64,000 nucleotides of DNA from Brachypodius melanocephalos (Eukaryota > Chordata > Aves > Passeriformes > Pycnonotidae), in assembly GCA_013398615.1 (NCBI GenBank), contig VZSR01003807.1, forward strand, positions 9,775,289 to 9,839,288, written 5' to 3'. The notes under the pieces are model-generated. The model made no database searches, was not told the DNA's origin, and saw only the letters and a list, made by a program, of their open reading frames with translations. Of the stretch, positions 50,139-64,000 are shown in pieces (positions within the stretch are counted from its first letter, which is position 1; the number at the start of each line of letters is the position of its first letter). A program made the translations under genes and the position numbers.

Positions 50139-50559
50139 TTTCAAGGTGCTGAACTGTGATCCTGGAGTTAAAATCCCATAGAAAGAAGGAGCTCCAGAAA
50201 GGTGACTGCCAGACTGAACCTGTTCACACAGCACACCAAATTTCTCTTCTCCACGTTTCTCCCCTCTGCTATTTTTTTTTTTCTGAAATCACTTTAAATA
50301 TGTCTAGATCTTCCTGACAGACGGAGGAATTCACAATTCTTTAGCCTGAATTTTTCCTCCTCGCCTGTAACCGTGTGGGTTGAAAAGAGCAACGTCCAAC
50401 AAGCTAAACAGGAGAAGAAAGCGCCCCAGCTGTTATTCTCGTTCGCGCAGGACGAAAAAGGCTTTCTTGCTGTCCACAGCAGTTACTCCGCTCTTATTCT
50501 CCTCCTTTGCTCCGCTCTCCAAGTTTGGCTGCTCCAGAAAGTCCCCAGTTGACAGGTGC

Positions 50560-50720
50560 TTGCTCTCCTTCCCATGTCTCCAGCCGGCTGTGCGGGCGGA
50601 GCAGCAGGAGATCCCAGCACCTTCCCTGCCCCCGGCCCCTCCCCCTCCCGCCGCACCTCCCCGGTGCCGCCGCCGCCGGGGGGGCCGGGCAGCCCCGGCC
50701 TCCTTCCAGTTGCAAATGAG
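50560..50720 (-). promoter_or_regulatory. CpG-rich putative promoter of the short NHSL1 isoform
   Basis: A GC-dense block with repeated CpG and a GGGCGG box (near 50595) and cggtgccgccgccgccgggg (about 50660) lies about 0.4 kb upstream of the NHSL1 exon 1 ATG. It is bordered upstream by a 25-T run (50797-50821; A25 on the NHSL1 strand), a nucleosome-disfavouring feature often seen at promoters. A weak TATA-like TATTTAAAG on the minus strand at 50300-50292 is nearer the ATG. The transcription start was not determined; 50139 to roughly 50500 would be 5' UTR or proximal promoter. Confidence 0.5.
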
Positions 50721-50796
50721 TGTTGCATTTTCGTGCTAATCAGGATGCTCTGCTTTCCCACCGCTCCCATCCTTCCCCCGTCTCCCCCCACAACCC

Positions 50797-50821
50797 TTTT
50801 TTTTTTTTTTTTTTTTTTTTT
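50797..50821. repeat. Poly-T run of 25
   Basis: Uninterrupted homopolymer just upstream of the CpG-rich block. Length is likely variable and prone to sequencing error. Confidence 0.9.
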
Positions 50822-50829
50822 AATTTTCA

Positions 50830-53800
50830 CCGTCTTGCTCCCACTTTATTAAGGTCCCAAAGCTGTGCCTTAGCTGGCTGCAGCACGCTATCTCGGCTCT
50901 GCACTGCCCTCCCCTTCTAATCCCATTGCTCCCCCCGTGGTCACTACCACCGCCTGAGACATCAGCACTCTAATTTTACATATTGCATTTTATTCAGTTA
51001 CACTCCTAATTTATTCTTATTAGCGTCATCTCAGAGCAGATACATGGAAAACAAAATCGAGTTATTTCTGGCTAATAGAGATTCTGTTATTCATCAAACG
51101 CAACTTGTGCACGGAGATGAAATGGCCCAGCTTTTTGAGATGCGCATTATATTCTCATGTCTTAAAAAAATGTATCTCTAGAGAGGTCCACAGCCATCCT
51201 TCCTAGGAATGAACTGCAATTTTGCAGAAGTTAAAGACAAAAATTCTAAGCACCAAATGAATGTGCTCAGCAGGGCATGCCCTTTGCACAATGTTCAGGC
51301 TCAAGAAGCAAGCCCTCTCTCACAAAGCAAGCTTAGGAAACCCCCTCGGGTTAACAATGAAAAGGATTTTTTTCCTCAGGAAAAAGAAAAATGCCAGCAG
51401 CGGGGGGCTCAGGCTGACCCCAAAGCTGCAGCAGGATCCGGCCTCTGGAGCACAGCAAGTAAAAAGCAGATGCTCCACAGGAACCTCTAAGTTTCACCAA
51501 ACAGTTGAGACTCAGCACTGCGAAGAACCAACTGTAAACACAATCTGTTCATCGTTGTCTGAGCACAGCATTACCAACATTTTATCAGTATTTTCCAAAT
51601 CCAGAGGTTTTGCAATTGCAACATGGGCTTGACATCAAAACCACCATGAGCAACGGATCTCTCCAGCAGCTGCTGGTCCAAGAGGCATTTTGACTGGCTC
51701 AGCTCTGCCAAAGGCACAGAAGATCATGGTGCCATGGCACCGATAGCAACGAAGGCACCTCTGATTTTTGCATTGATTTCCATCAAGTACCTTACACAAA
51801 AAACGACTCTGGCATCGAACTTTTATAACAAGGTAACTATTTAGTGCTGGTTTTGAATTAAACACACAGTAATACCCCTGTTAGACGTTAGTCATTACCC
51901 TGTAAATCCAGAAACCATAAAATGCATGCTTGCTGGACACACGTACTGGAAGAGAGTTTAGACTGACTCCATTTCTAACTCCAGCTACATTGCCATCTGA
52001 AAGCAAACCAAGGACATGGTTTCCCCTTTTCTACTGTGGTGTCGATCTTTTTTAGGATATAGCAAGTGCCTCTTCCTAGATGTGCCTCTTCTTAGCACGT
52101 AGGAAGGGGAGCACAGGGAAAAGAGAGTTTCAAGCTATAAAATGATGGAGTCTGAGCTGCTGGAAGTAAGACAGTCTCTTCCAAAGGTCTTTATGGAATC
52201 TCAAAAGAGCCTTTGTAGCAAGCTCTGGGAAGCAAGACTTCGTTACCTTTTCATAGGCAAGCCACTGTGAATCAACACGATCCTAGGTACTTTGGGCAGC
52301 CTAGAATACTTTTCATTTCACCCCCGGCTACAATGGGAGACAAGTGCAGTGTGCTTTTTGTTATTGGATCCTCAACCTACCCTGGAGCATTTCTCCTGCC
52401 TGAGAACAAGCACTTGATCATTGTCCTCTACCCCTGATCTCAGCACGGAGGCAGATATTCAAACCCAGCAAAAAACAATACCTAAACTGATGTCTGCCTT
52501 TCATCCCCCTCCCCAGCCCGACCTTGCTTCCACCTACCCTCAGGTCATGCTGTTAAAGAGGTCAAACATCATGAGGGACTATCCCAAAGGAAACACCGTC
52601 TGGCTTCTCCTATCTGCACCTCAGAGAGTCCGTACCAGTCCAACAACAAACAAAAACTCTTCCCCACCTGAGACAAACCCACTGACTTCCATAAAATTCA
52701 TCACATTGTCTCAACCCAGCTTTTTGTAAACGCTTTTCCTGTCTCAAGAAACTGTAATCTAATAGCAACTCTCTGAGAACTTAAAGCATGAAATGCCTTC
52801 ACTCCTCTGCATTTAGCCTCCCTACATTGAGACAAAAAGGAAAAGATGGGGCAGTTTGAAAAAATTTATATTGTACCACTATGCAAACAGATAAAGGACT
52901 TCAGCCTCAAACATTGCCAACCCAGCAGCCAAACTCACAAATATCCCCACCAAACAACAGGAACAAAAAAACCCCACCTGAAATTAACTTGACAGAATAA
53001 AATTTAAAAGCTTGTTAAAGCTAGATAAACCCAGCATGAACAGTAGGTGTGCACTTTGTGATACCAGCTCTTTACAAGCAAATGACTCAGAGACAAGTAG
53101 CAGACTGGGGAGACCTTGCTCTGTGACACATTTGCTACTCCACCTTAGACAAGTTAATATTAACCCACCGCCTGAGTTAGCCCAACCTTAGAAGCAGGGA
53201 TCACACTCGCTGCCACACAAGGATCACAGAAATAGAGAGGAATCAGGAACATCACAAGGAATATAGAAAACATGGAGAAGACGTTCAGTAAAAGCTAATT
53301 TTCACTTCATGATGGATGGAATTGGTCACAAAGTTTGGCTCAGAAGAATCTTCTTCCTAAAAAGTCAGGGACTGGGGCCAAGAAACTGAGAGGTGCAAGT
53401 TGCGGTGTCAAACAGCATCCTCAAAATCACAACTGTGTAATGAATTCATTAGCAAAACCCTTTTTTTAGTTCAACTGTAATAGTTTTTGATCCCTGAGTG
53501 GTTAAACTGATTCTAATTTCCTAGTAGAGGCCACATACATGCAGAAGAAAAGCTAAGAAGAGTGGCTTCTTGCATATGGCATGCCTGAAACGCTGTAGCC
53601 ATTCCTTCACTCCCCTCCCTGCTCTATCCCCTCTTTAGAGGGGCTTTCCAGCTGACCTGCTCCACGACAGCCATCTGGGACAGCCACCCCTCCACATTCA
53701 CAGCAGCATAAAACATCGACGCCTGTGAAACAATCTGGAAATATTCAGCTTCCACGGAAATATTTTTAGCCAGCCCCTGAGGGAGAGGGGCTCTTGTGTC

Positions 53801-56800
53801 TAGCCCCCATTCATAACCCAGTGCCCTGAACCTTAGCACCGATGCACACAATCTGCTGAAAAAGTTGAAGCTTTATAAAAAGGCAAATGTTGAAAAGTGT
53901 CGTTCTCGGGTCGTTCCTAACCACAGCCAGAGCAGCTGCCCGGCAGCAGCCTCAGGGGCAGCTATCCACAGGGACACTGGAATCAGTGAGAATCATCGTT
54001 CTCTTCCCAATCACGGGCCCATGCATATATGCAGTACAAAACTTAGGAAATATTGAAGTTTTTAAAAACCCCAAACAAATAAAACAGAAGAATAGCTAAA
54101 GCAATTCTTTCCAGCTCCCTCCCACAAATGAAAACGAATGTTACCACTTTATTTTCGTGAAGGAGAGGTAAGCCCAACAAACGATACATCAAGTTCATTA
54201 AGGGAATGATGCATCCAACTACTAAACATGTACCATCACCTCAAAATCTAAACTTCAAGTTGCAGGCCTTAGCAACTTTAACTGGAAAACAGAAAAAATC
54301 CTCCATTAAGCAACTGTGTAGCATTTATGACATTTTAAGAGGAAAGAAAAAGTATAACCACCCAACTGAGCTGGGAACTAACTGCATTGTGAGAGCTCTT
54401 CCAGTCAGTCTCTGTTCAATGCACAAAAGGGAAAGTGGAAATGCTGGCAAGCTGATGTACTCAAAACAATTAAATCGATGCCTTTGCTTTTACAGACACG
54501 TCACTCAGTTGCTCTAAATAAGTTTCCACTGTGCCATCCTACAGCAGCTCGCAGGGAAGAAGCTGTTGAAGGGCAGTTGTTTCCAGCAGGTCTGCAGGAA
54601 TGTGTCTGTGTAGGACATGCTCGGGATTGCTCCCTGCCGCCCCCACCCACCCACTCCGAGCAGCTGTGGCGTCCAGAGGGGTGCAGCTATGGAAGTGACC
54701 CCCATGCACCCCCTCCCCAGGCTGCACAAAGCACCCAGGCATCTGCAGGGGAAGACTGAAACTGAGGAGGGCTATTAAACCCCCTTCCTGCAGGTCACAA
54801 GGCTCCTGCCTGCCTCACACCAAGACCACTCAACTTTGAAAGGTGCACTTTTACTTCTAGGTGAGACTTCCATCATGAACAAACATCAAAAAGGCCAAAC
54901 GTCTGAAGTATTTTCAAAGCCCATGCCCAAGCTTTGTGCCTGTTCTGGCCACCTTCACCCTTCCTGTCAACCATTTGCTGGTGCCTAAAAGGACTCCTTG
55001 CAGAGCACAGGACTCAGTAATTTATGGTCAGAATGGGTTTCTCCCTCCCCGAGATTCCATCCCGGCTGGCCCTCTCCCGGCATCTTTGAGGAGAACAAAA
55101 GTGCTCCCCTCCACAAAGGCCGTCCCAGGCGGCACCGCATTCAGCTGCCCTCCAGTCTGCAGCTCCCCTCGCTCACAATGGCCTCTTTCAAGGCAACCTC
55201 AACCCTGGTGAAGTGCGATACTGCCCTGGCTACTGAGAAATTACAATCCATTAAACCTGCAATCAGGAGGAAGAGGAGGAGGAGAATGCACAGGGGAGAG
55301 CGAACAAAGAAGAAAATGTATTTTATCCTAAAGACACCACAACAACACATCAAGAAGGACCCATGCCCCAGAGCAGAGGCAGAGGAGTCAGGGCTGAGCC
55401 TGTGCAGGATATTACAGGGCAGGTATTGCTTGAAAAGAGGGTACCCGGCTGTGCCCCCTTTATCCAAGATCATAAAGGATTATGCCTGCAGGCTCTGGGA
55501 AAGGGGCTGCCCGGCGGGGGCAGAGGGAAGAGGGAGCAAGATGAGAAGGAGAAGCAACACAACCTAAGCCAGAGAGGACAGAAAAGCAGCAGACTGATTG
55601 ATCTGATGATCCTATTTAGGTCACAGCACAATAAAGCTAATTCATTCCTTTAACAATTCAAAACATCTTTCCACAGGATCCTCTATCATGCAAACACATC
55701 GGCAGAGAGAAAAGGCAGCATTAGGGCCGGGCTGCCGGCAGACAAAGCAGCAGTTTCTTTTGGTTAGAGCATCTCCCCACACAGTAATGGCAGTCAAGAG
55801 AACAGAAAACGTTTTGTGAATGCGCAATTTTGTTTTATTTTAAATTGCAGGGCACAATCCCTTTTCCTTTGGACATTTCTGAACCCCAGTTAAGGCAACT
55901 TCAGCTCCCAGAAGAAAATTTTCTCATTCCCTAGGGAGCAGTACCTTTTTAGGATGTCACCAGGAAATATTCTCAATTTAAATTCCAAATCCACCTGAAT
56001 GTTCCTGTGCTATGGCTTATCCTAAAGAATTGATCAAAACTGGCTGGGGCAAGTAAATCAGTCTACAAAATCTTGACTCTTACTTGCCCTAATAATGCAC
56101 AACAGAGAAAATCCTTCTATTCTGAATTAGTGATGGAAAAAAATACCAGGCAGTCAAGTTTGCAAGTCTTCTCATTAGAATCATCTTGTATGACGAGGAG
56201 CAAAATCAACAAAACCAGACTGCAACAATTCCATTTCTGAACTTCTGTCCCAAACAATCTCCCTGTAATTCCATCTTTGGCAGCTGTGCTCTTGGGAATC
56301 CACAAGAGCATATCCAACAGACATCTTCAACTAATCTCAGTCTGCATTCTCCTTATGGCTATCCTAAAGGGGCTATACTCCCTACTCATTTCACTTATTT
56401 AAAGGTCACAGAAAGAATTTTTGTAGCCTATCTTGGCCTCCCTGCCCAACACTGCTCTCTGGCATACTGTTATTTATATAAAGATTATCCTGGTATAAGG
56501 GGTTACAAATTCTTCCCCTTTTTTGTCTTTCTGCTGACTCACAATAAATTCTGGGTGGGTCTCATTTAAGCTTGGAGACACACTCTTAAAATTAGACGAG
56601 TACATTCTCTAGTTTCCTAAGAACTTTTACAGCCTATAAATGAAAGAAAGTTAAGCTCCTTGGAAAATACCAAGCTGCATAGAATCATACAACTGCTCAT
56701 GCCAAAATCAAGCACCCATTTACTGTCTTCCACAGCAACTTGAAAAAAAGTTTTATTCATTAGAAACTTTCAAAAATTTTACCTGAAAAATTTTATCTGC

Positions 56801-59800
56801 ACAACACAATACTAAAATGATGAGTAAAAGCAAATGGACATTTGCTATTGCTCCTAAAGCCCTAAGATTTTTGACAAAATCTAAAAACCTGGGTGTGTTA
56901 CAATTAGAGACACAATCTGCCCTGAAATAAAGTCTCTAAACTAAAGTAAGGCATTGAATTCCTGTAACAGTGACCTAATAATTATGTTACTGCAGGATTC
57001 AGCAACCTGTAGGGAAACAACTGCACCAACATCTGTACCACAGAATCTCCAGAGAATGTCTTTGGCTGGCCATGGGCATATGGATCTCAGACACGATCAA
57101 ATACCAACAGGTTTTGAAAACTATTTTTAAGATTGTATTTGTGTGGTCAGCATCTTCTTATCAGAAGTCCTCAATAAAACCGAATGACAGGACTAATAAT
57201 GTTAATTGGTTAAACTTTCCAAATTTATAATGTGAATACCAACCTACAATTTTATTAGCTCTGGTTTGATTAAAGGTTTCAGAGATCTGTTATTACTCAT
57301 ACACAGTCTAGAGGCCCAGACCTTACAACATGCCAGGGTGGATCAGCACTAACTACTGAATAATATTTGTGTTTCTTTGGGTAACTAGCAAAATGCATCT
57401 AACAGTTTAAGTGATGATAAAGTGATAAAGGTGCCTTGCCACCAAGCATCTCCAGAAAGCACTACTGAGCACATTGTCTATTGTGCATTTTAGTATTGTG
57501 GCAATCATTGCTATAAATAAGTATGTATGGGCAATAGGCAAACAACAGGAATCACAATTGTCTTCATCAAAATGCAGATTTAAATATAAAATATTTAAAA
57601 ATGCAGATTCTCTCCCATTCCACTTTCAGTCTTCAATTTCTGCCTCCATTTCCTGCCAGACAGAATAGATCCTTTTCCTTCAGGATTCCCACTGCAGATA
57701 CCTGTATTTTTCCTTGTTTTGGAAAAACTAGTTATTCCTTGCCGTTAATCCTCATGTACTTCATAAAACCAACCAAACAGAAAAGCTGTAACACAGCAAG
57801 GGGTTTAACATACACTATTTTAAATGAAAGATACCATTCTTAACTGCAAAAATGTCTCTCTTGGTATCTTTGGTTTCCCACTAAGCACAAAACATAAACT
57901 GCAGAAAAATTTGCATTTTGTTGGAAGAGCTGAAGTAGAAGTTGAAGAAGTGTAAATATAAAACTTGAGACAGCTGAGGCTAGTTTTAAAACTGTTTCTC
58001 TGAGTACTTTCACTATTTGTATCTGAAAACTTTTGGAAGGCAGCTATAGCACCATCACTGCCACTCCAGCTCTGAACAGACCACAGGCAGCGTCATCTGA
58101 CATTGTGTCTTCAGAGTAACCTGCTCCCAGTGCTGAACTCTCACTTGAAGACAACTGAAATGCAAGCATGCATCCACAATTCAGATCAGCACTTAAACTA
58201 AGACTGCCGATTTATTTTTGGAAGAGCTTCTGAATGTACCATCCCACTAATAGGAGGTACACTACACATCACATTTCCAACACTTAACTGGAGACAATAC
58301 ACAAATAAATACAGAGACAACTATGCAGACTCTAAAAATAATTTTCTATGTAGAAATATCATGGATTTTACCCCACAAAAAAAATAAGCTGAGTAAGTTT
58401 CATTCCTGAAACCTTTCAGTAGCTGTTAAGACAACAGTAACAACAAGGCTAAGAAATATCAGTAGTTAACTACTACGAAGCAAACAACCCTGCCACCTCA
58501 ATATAATTGATAAAACTACTGTGTATCCCAGCAGCTGCATTTTAACACTGTGCACAACATTCCAAACTCATCCTTGGGGTACAGAGTGGTTCACAAGACT
58601 GTTAATTACTGACATATGTGCTATTATAGAATTGAAACAGGAGAGCATTTTTCATTATTAGTTAGTCAGAAAAGAGAAGCATGGTATTAGAGGTCTGGAA
58701 GAATCAGGTGTGAAATTTTACACCAGCTCCAGGGCAGGGCTGACCCCTGGGGCAGAAGATTCCATTTCAACGTAAAGGAGGCAGGAGATCATGGCCAATG
58801 TGAATAAACCTTCAGGAAAACCAGTCAATAAAACCACAGCTGTATTTTCCCAAAACTGGTATGCAATGTGCATGAAATGGCTCTTCCTTTTTCCCATCCT
58901 GACGGATAATGACACAAGTTGTCTTGACTTTGGAGATGTCAAAGCATCTATTTAGGATGCTTTGATGCAGCATTAAAAAACTTCAATTCCAATTCACCTC
59001 ACTTAGACACAAGCACCACCTAATGTGCTTTGCCATCATGCAAGGAATTGCGTCTAAGCTGATGCACATCAATTTACATCTTTGTTTTACAACCATAGCT
59101 GGTTTGAAGAACTTGAAACTGCAGCCATTAGAAGTACCTGACACATCCACAACGTCTAATATTCTGTACAAAGCACACACCTGGCTCCAGGAACAAATAA
59201 ATTAAACCACTGCATTCTTATAAGGCTTTGGAAATACTACTTTTAAAATCAGGGCAATTAGCATCTTTCTTCTCTTTGGATTAATTAAACCTATCCGGCA
59301 CAGATTAGCATCATATCCAGGGAAAAAAAAACACTTCACCTTCAGCAACTGGACATAAAGGAGTGTCTTTTCTTTCAATATTAATTATTTACCCTAACAT
59401 TGCCACCAGCATCTGCTTGGGGACCTGCTTGCTCCCCCCAAACAGCAGCCAACTGTTTCTGGTCTAGCCAGAGCATTGTGTTTGTGGCAAATGTCTGACA
59501 AACAGAAGGAGGGTCAGGTTGGTTAAAAGACACTGAGAACAACTACGAGGGATTGGAGGCGTGACAAACCTGCTTTGGAGATGCTACCCAGCTCCATGTT
59601 TAATTAGGCCTTTCAGGAACACATCACAAAAGAGCACAGAAACGGTTCTACAAACTTCTGTTGATGTCTTTGGGTAATGACAAATGTGCTCTGCAATCCT
59701 TGTGTGGGAAATCTCACTGTTCTTGAATTCCTTGTCAAAACACATAAAGGACAATGAACAAACAACAGCCCTAAACCAGAGGAGGAAAAGCTGCCCCATA

Positions 59801-62800
59801 GACATTGTGGCTCAAATCCAGTCAGACAGGGGATGAGACCTTTGGGATCAGCAGCACATGGCCACTGACCTTGCACAGAGTGGCTAGCTGAGCATTGCTA
59901 TGGAAAAGCCACCACAGACAGATAACTTGTCTTTCAACCACTGCATTCACAAGGTTTTTTTAATCTTCTCTGGCGACACCAGTTCATGGTCAGTTGGTGG
60001 ATCAGGCCTCACTGGTGATCCAGTCAGTCCCCAGTACATTGAGATACAGTTTCCAAGCAAATGCCAGCAGCTGCAGCCTAACAGCCACAAGCAGTGCATT
60101 GGGGAATTCTGCCTTTAAATTAGTAATTGTCAGGCCCCAGCCTGCCTGCTCCCGTAGAGAAGACATGGGGATGCTGATTAAGTACCCTTATGCTGGGACT
60201 GGAGAGGTGGCATCATGGGGTTTCACATTTATTCTCTTCCAATGACTCCAAGTCAAAACTGGTCAGCTCACACGTCAGGCACTGTTTCTGTAACTGCTGT
60301 CATGGCAGGCACTGCTTGTAATCCAAAATTCAAGCTGTGCCTTTCCAATCATGCTTTATCTCTGTAATCCAGACTTCACACAGCCGTGTATCACAGCACC
60401 AATTGAGACATAATTGCAATGAACCATCTAAAGCATTTTTCATATTAAAAACAAAACAAAACAAAACCCACAACAACCCCTCTGCTCCAGTTTCTGGCTA
60501 GGCATAAGAATGTCATCATTATTGTTTGGTTTGTATTGAATGTTCTTAGAATAGATCAGATCCAATCTACCTCTCAACTGCTTATTAGCAATTTCTTGAC
60601 TGTGCGACTCTTTGTGTCTTCTTTTGTGCCTTCCAATACAGTGTGAAATATGCTTTTTAGGGAGGTTTTTTTGAACAATACGTTAATTAAAACAAAGGCC
60701 CTGACCCTCTCCCTTTCTTTTTAACTAGCCAGTTAAATCCCAGCTCTTCTCAGAGATATAAGAAATGCAAGCAAAATGCCATCTGTTGGCAATGAGGTGA
60801 GATTAAGCTTTTAACGTTGAAATATTCACTTTAGAAAAGCCAAGCAAAAATATTCAATCGACTGACAAGATTGAGTTCTCTAAATCACTGCCAATTCCAG
60901 GTCCAGTCCCGCACTTCCTCTCACATATTCACAGCAGACATATTTCTATTTGATCTGCCATTAACTCATTACTTCTTTTCTAAGAAAGCAAAGAGCGGCC
61001 CTTGGGCCTTCCTCCTACCAAACCTGCTGCCCTTTTGGCTTACAAATTGTAACATGGGCCTTTGCTCTCCTTTCTAAAGAGAAATTAAGGGGAAGGTGGA
61101 GAAAATAAACTCAAGGTAGACCTTGAGGACTTTTTTTAGTCTCAGTTCAGCAAGGCTTCTTTGCACGTATCATGTATTTGCCCCTACTGCACATACCCAC
61201 CTGCGGAACAGTGCTGCTGGGAGGCAGGAGACAGCTACCCCACAGCCCTGCTGAAGGAGATGCTCTACAGACCGTGATAATGTCAGTCTGGGGATGACAG
61301 GACAGAAATCACTTCCTGTCTACTCCAACCTGCACCTGCTGCCCAACAGAACTGCTGCACATCTGCTGAGAGCAGCTGCTACCTCCACACAGCAAAAAGT
61401 AAGAGAAAAAAAAAAAAAAGAAGTTGAGGGTATTTTTTCTCCAGTTCTCACTTTCAAGAAGATAAATATTATTAAATATCCTAGTAGGTAATCTGATGCC
61501 AGATAAATGCAGTGGGCGATGCCATTACCATTTGCTTTTTGCTGTATGTTATTTTACACCAGTTAATCCACCTATGTCAGGGTTTTTATTTTTCATTCTA
61601 AAAAATCCAGTTCTATTCATTACTTACTACCATTATCTAACAACACTACATAGTTGGAGCAAAACTGCATAAAATATAAAACCCAGCAAGTTTTGTACTC
61701 CTCTTGGATCTTCCAGCCTTGCTCCTATGAGAAGTGATTCCAGGCAGCGCAGGTGCATCCATCTGCACAGCAGACAAAGGCAGATGGCCACATGCCAGCA
61801 GGGCTGCCTTCTGCAAATTACCAAACAAATTCAAACTTGCACAGTAGTATTTTCACAAATATGCAGTCACCATGCAAGATGTAATCCTTTCCATGCAAAT
61901 CCCTCACACTTTTAAATACAGTAATTTAGATGGGTGAAAAAACTCCCAGATTTATTGTAAAAATCAGATCACATCAACCAGCTCCAGGCACCCTGTCATT
62001 CTAAGATTTGTCCTCTGCAGACACCACTCTGCCAGTTCATTTTTTCTTTTCCATCACTAAGTAGCCTTCACTCTACTCCACTGTCTCCCATATGGTTAAC
62101 ATGAATGTGGCAATTAATATGCAATTAATAAAATGGTGTGATCAACTGCTTTTGTTCACAGCAGCAGCTGGCCTGCATGTTAGAGCATAATTAGACAAAT
62201 TAAGACGTACCGCTTTTGTTTGCGGATGGACTGACAGCATCACTCGTGCTTAAATGTCACTAAGCCTATTGGCATTTGAGATGATTTTAAATGTGTCTTT
62301 TTTATTAACACTACAAGGTATGAATAAACCACATTTATATGCTACCAGCTCCAACACCAGCAAAGAGTAAGTTTGCTTTACCTCAGAGATGTCTGCACAA
62401 GCAACTGAGAATGGAGAAGTGATGTATTTCAGAGAATGAGCTCCTTTTAAGTGTCATGAGCACATGGCTCTAAATGGGTGAAAAAAGCAGAGCTGATCTG
62501 CAGCTCTGTCCAAGCAGAGGTTTGAAGATCTTGAAAATCAAGGAACATGTGCATTTGTCAATGATGGGTCATTGGATTAGGGCAGGGAAATAATAGAGGG
62601 CTAAAAATCTATTGTAATCTATCAGACTTTTAATAACCATTTCCTTTAAAGGATGCCCTTTCTATGGAGTTTCACATTTTTCTTGCCATGTTTCCGCTAT
62701 AATCTGATCTGATTTTCTGACAGCACTCAAAACCATTTCTTAACTTCACAAGCAACTTGCAGTAAGACCTGCAAACATACTGTACCCAGCATCCATTAAT

Positions 62801-64000
62801 CCCAGAAGCTTTCATCAAATTAAGCACTGAAGAACCTACTCAGTGTACCATTAACCACTATCCTCAGCCACAGGGTTTCCAATCTTACTGGTTTCACAAA
62901 TGGACTTGCACTTACACTGCTCTACCTCCTTAACTACAGCAGATACTCCCTTGGCCCAATCACAAAAAAACACTACACAAAAGATGTTTCTGAACTCTCT
63001 TTTTTCACACTCCTCTAGATGCACTTGAGTGGTGTTAATGAGCTCCATACCAAAATCTCACCACTTCTTCCTTGTGCTCCTGAGTAGCACATATGGCTTC
63101 TTGTCTGCTCACAGGCAGAGAGGAATGAAATGTGCACCACCCGCACCTATTTGCAACAGCAAGCTCAGATTCACACCTAACAGAGAGCAATCACTAGCCA
63201 GGTGTTCTCTTTCCACAAGGAAACTCAAGAAGACCTTCATATTCCTGTTAGTGATTCACTTAGGTGTTTTACAACAACCCAACATTAACATCTGTTGACC
63301 CATCATATTCCAAGTTCTTGTTCATCCCTCCCTTCATCCACATGACTCTTGCATTTAATACATGAAAAGGCATAGGACACCAAGCGCTGGACCTCCATGG
63401 CCCATCCAGAAAAGGACAAGGCAGGGAGGCTTGTTTCCTATGGAATGTGCAGAGAATGTGCAGCAAACTGAGTAAGAAATACACATATAGAAACACACAC
63501 CAGAAGAGCTGTTATTTATCCAAGACCTGAAGTAATTTGTCCAAATGGAAAGATTCCCTGCTTTGCAACATTACCATGGCTTGTTTTAGCCAAATGAACA
63601 AACCTCCAAAAATCTCAGTCCTAAGACAAGACACTAAAAACACATAGAATAAAGGGGATAGAGAGAGGGGAATTCCCCCATTTTTTGGACATGCAATAAA
63701 AATTATATACAATTTACTTTTTCTTTTCAAACCAAACCAGTTCCTGGCTTTATCTGAAGCAATCTGATATGTCAGCTGTTAGGTTTTGAGCTGGACACAG
63801 CCGATAAAACTGGGAATGAGGGTGACCAGTCACTTGCACAGGGCGCTGTAATTCACCAGCCATTCACCACATAGACTGGCCTTGTGTCACTTAGGGCATG
63901 AAAGGCCACAAAGGCTTGCTCAGTGCTCTGCACAGCCCCGAATTTGCAGAGATGGAAAGCAATTCAGCTTTTGTTTCACTAAATGAGAAAGCAAAGAATG
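50830..64000. other. Upstream flank or first intron of longer NHSL1 isoforms
   Basis: No exon encoding a WAVE homology domain or any other recognisable protein was found on either strand. Moderately GC-rich patches occur near 54640-54720 and 55050-55150, and an A-rich run near 61408-61420. A stem of TCAAAGCATC (58939-58948) with GATGCTTTGA (58956-58965) is present. Open frames up to 189 codons (54998-55567) look like chance. In mammals longer NHSL1 isoforms start far upstream, so this may be intronic in those transcripts. Confidence 0.6.

Noticed and set aside
50139..50234. In-frame N-terminal extension upstream of the exon 1 ATG
   Set aside because: The open frame has no ATG (it begins at GTG), whereas the ATG at 50138 has strong context and matches the known protein start.
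54998..55567. 189-codon plus-strand open frame
   Set aside because: Basic, low-information composition with no domain and no splice or promoter support.
1..64000. tRNA, rRNA, CRISPR or operon-type features
   Set aside because: No tRNA A/B-box pairs, rRNA segments or regularly spaced repeats were recognised, and the window is vertebrate genomic DNA.

Overview
The window looks like bird genomic DNA. It has large AT-leaning introns, one vertebrate-type gene with GT-AG introns, and an LTR fragment of a kind common in neoavian and especially passerine birds. The bird assignment rests mainly on that LTR and on the divergence of the protein from mammalian NHSL1; the exact species cannot be read from the sequence. 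There is no sign of prokaryotic organisation.

One gene explains almost all of the coding signal. NHSL1 (Nance-Horan syndrome-like 1) lies on the minus strand, running from a short first exon at 50138-50081 down to an incomplete last exon cut by the left edge of the window. Eight coding segments join in frame: 50138-50081, 47920-47768, 31068-30941, 21954-21762, 16922-16791, 7964-4566, 4020-3888 and 415-1. Together they give 4611 nt, or 1537 codons, with no stop. The rest of the C-terminus lies outside the window. The first exon encodes a short basic peptide (MVVFINTKLKSLMKLFKRK), so this is the NHSL1 isoform class without the N-terminal WAVE homology domain. A CpG-rich block about 0.4 kb upstream is a plausible promoter for it.

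The remaining sequence is intron, or upstream sequence that is either flank or an intron of longer isoforms. Intron 7 contains a second CpG-island-like block. Intron 5 contains two adjacent, near-perfect long hairpins about 0.5 kb downstream of exon 5. Intron 2 contains the ERV LTR fragment, an assembly gap of 91 N, a possible old CR1 remnant and a short tandem duplication. The 50.2-64 kb stretch has a GC-rich patch near exon 1 but no convincing gene.

The most interesting structure is the hairpin pair at 16084-16276. The second hairpin pairs better as minus-strand RNA, the same strand as NHSL1, because two of its three DNA-level mismatches become G-U wobbles. This makes it a candidate intronic small-RNA or structured-RNA locus. 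A recent template-switch or MITE-like origin is the main alternative.
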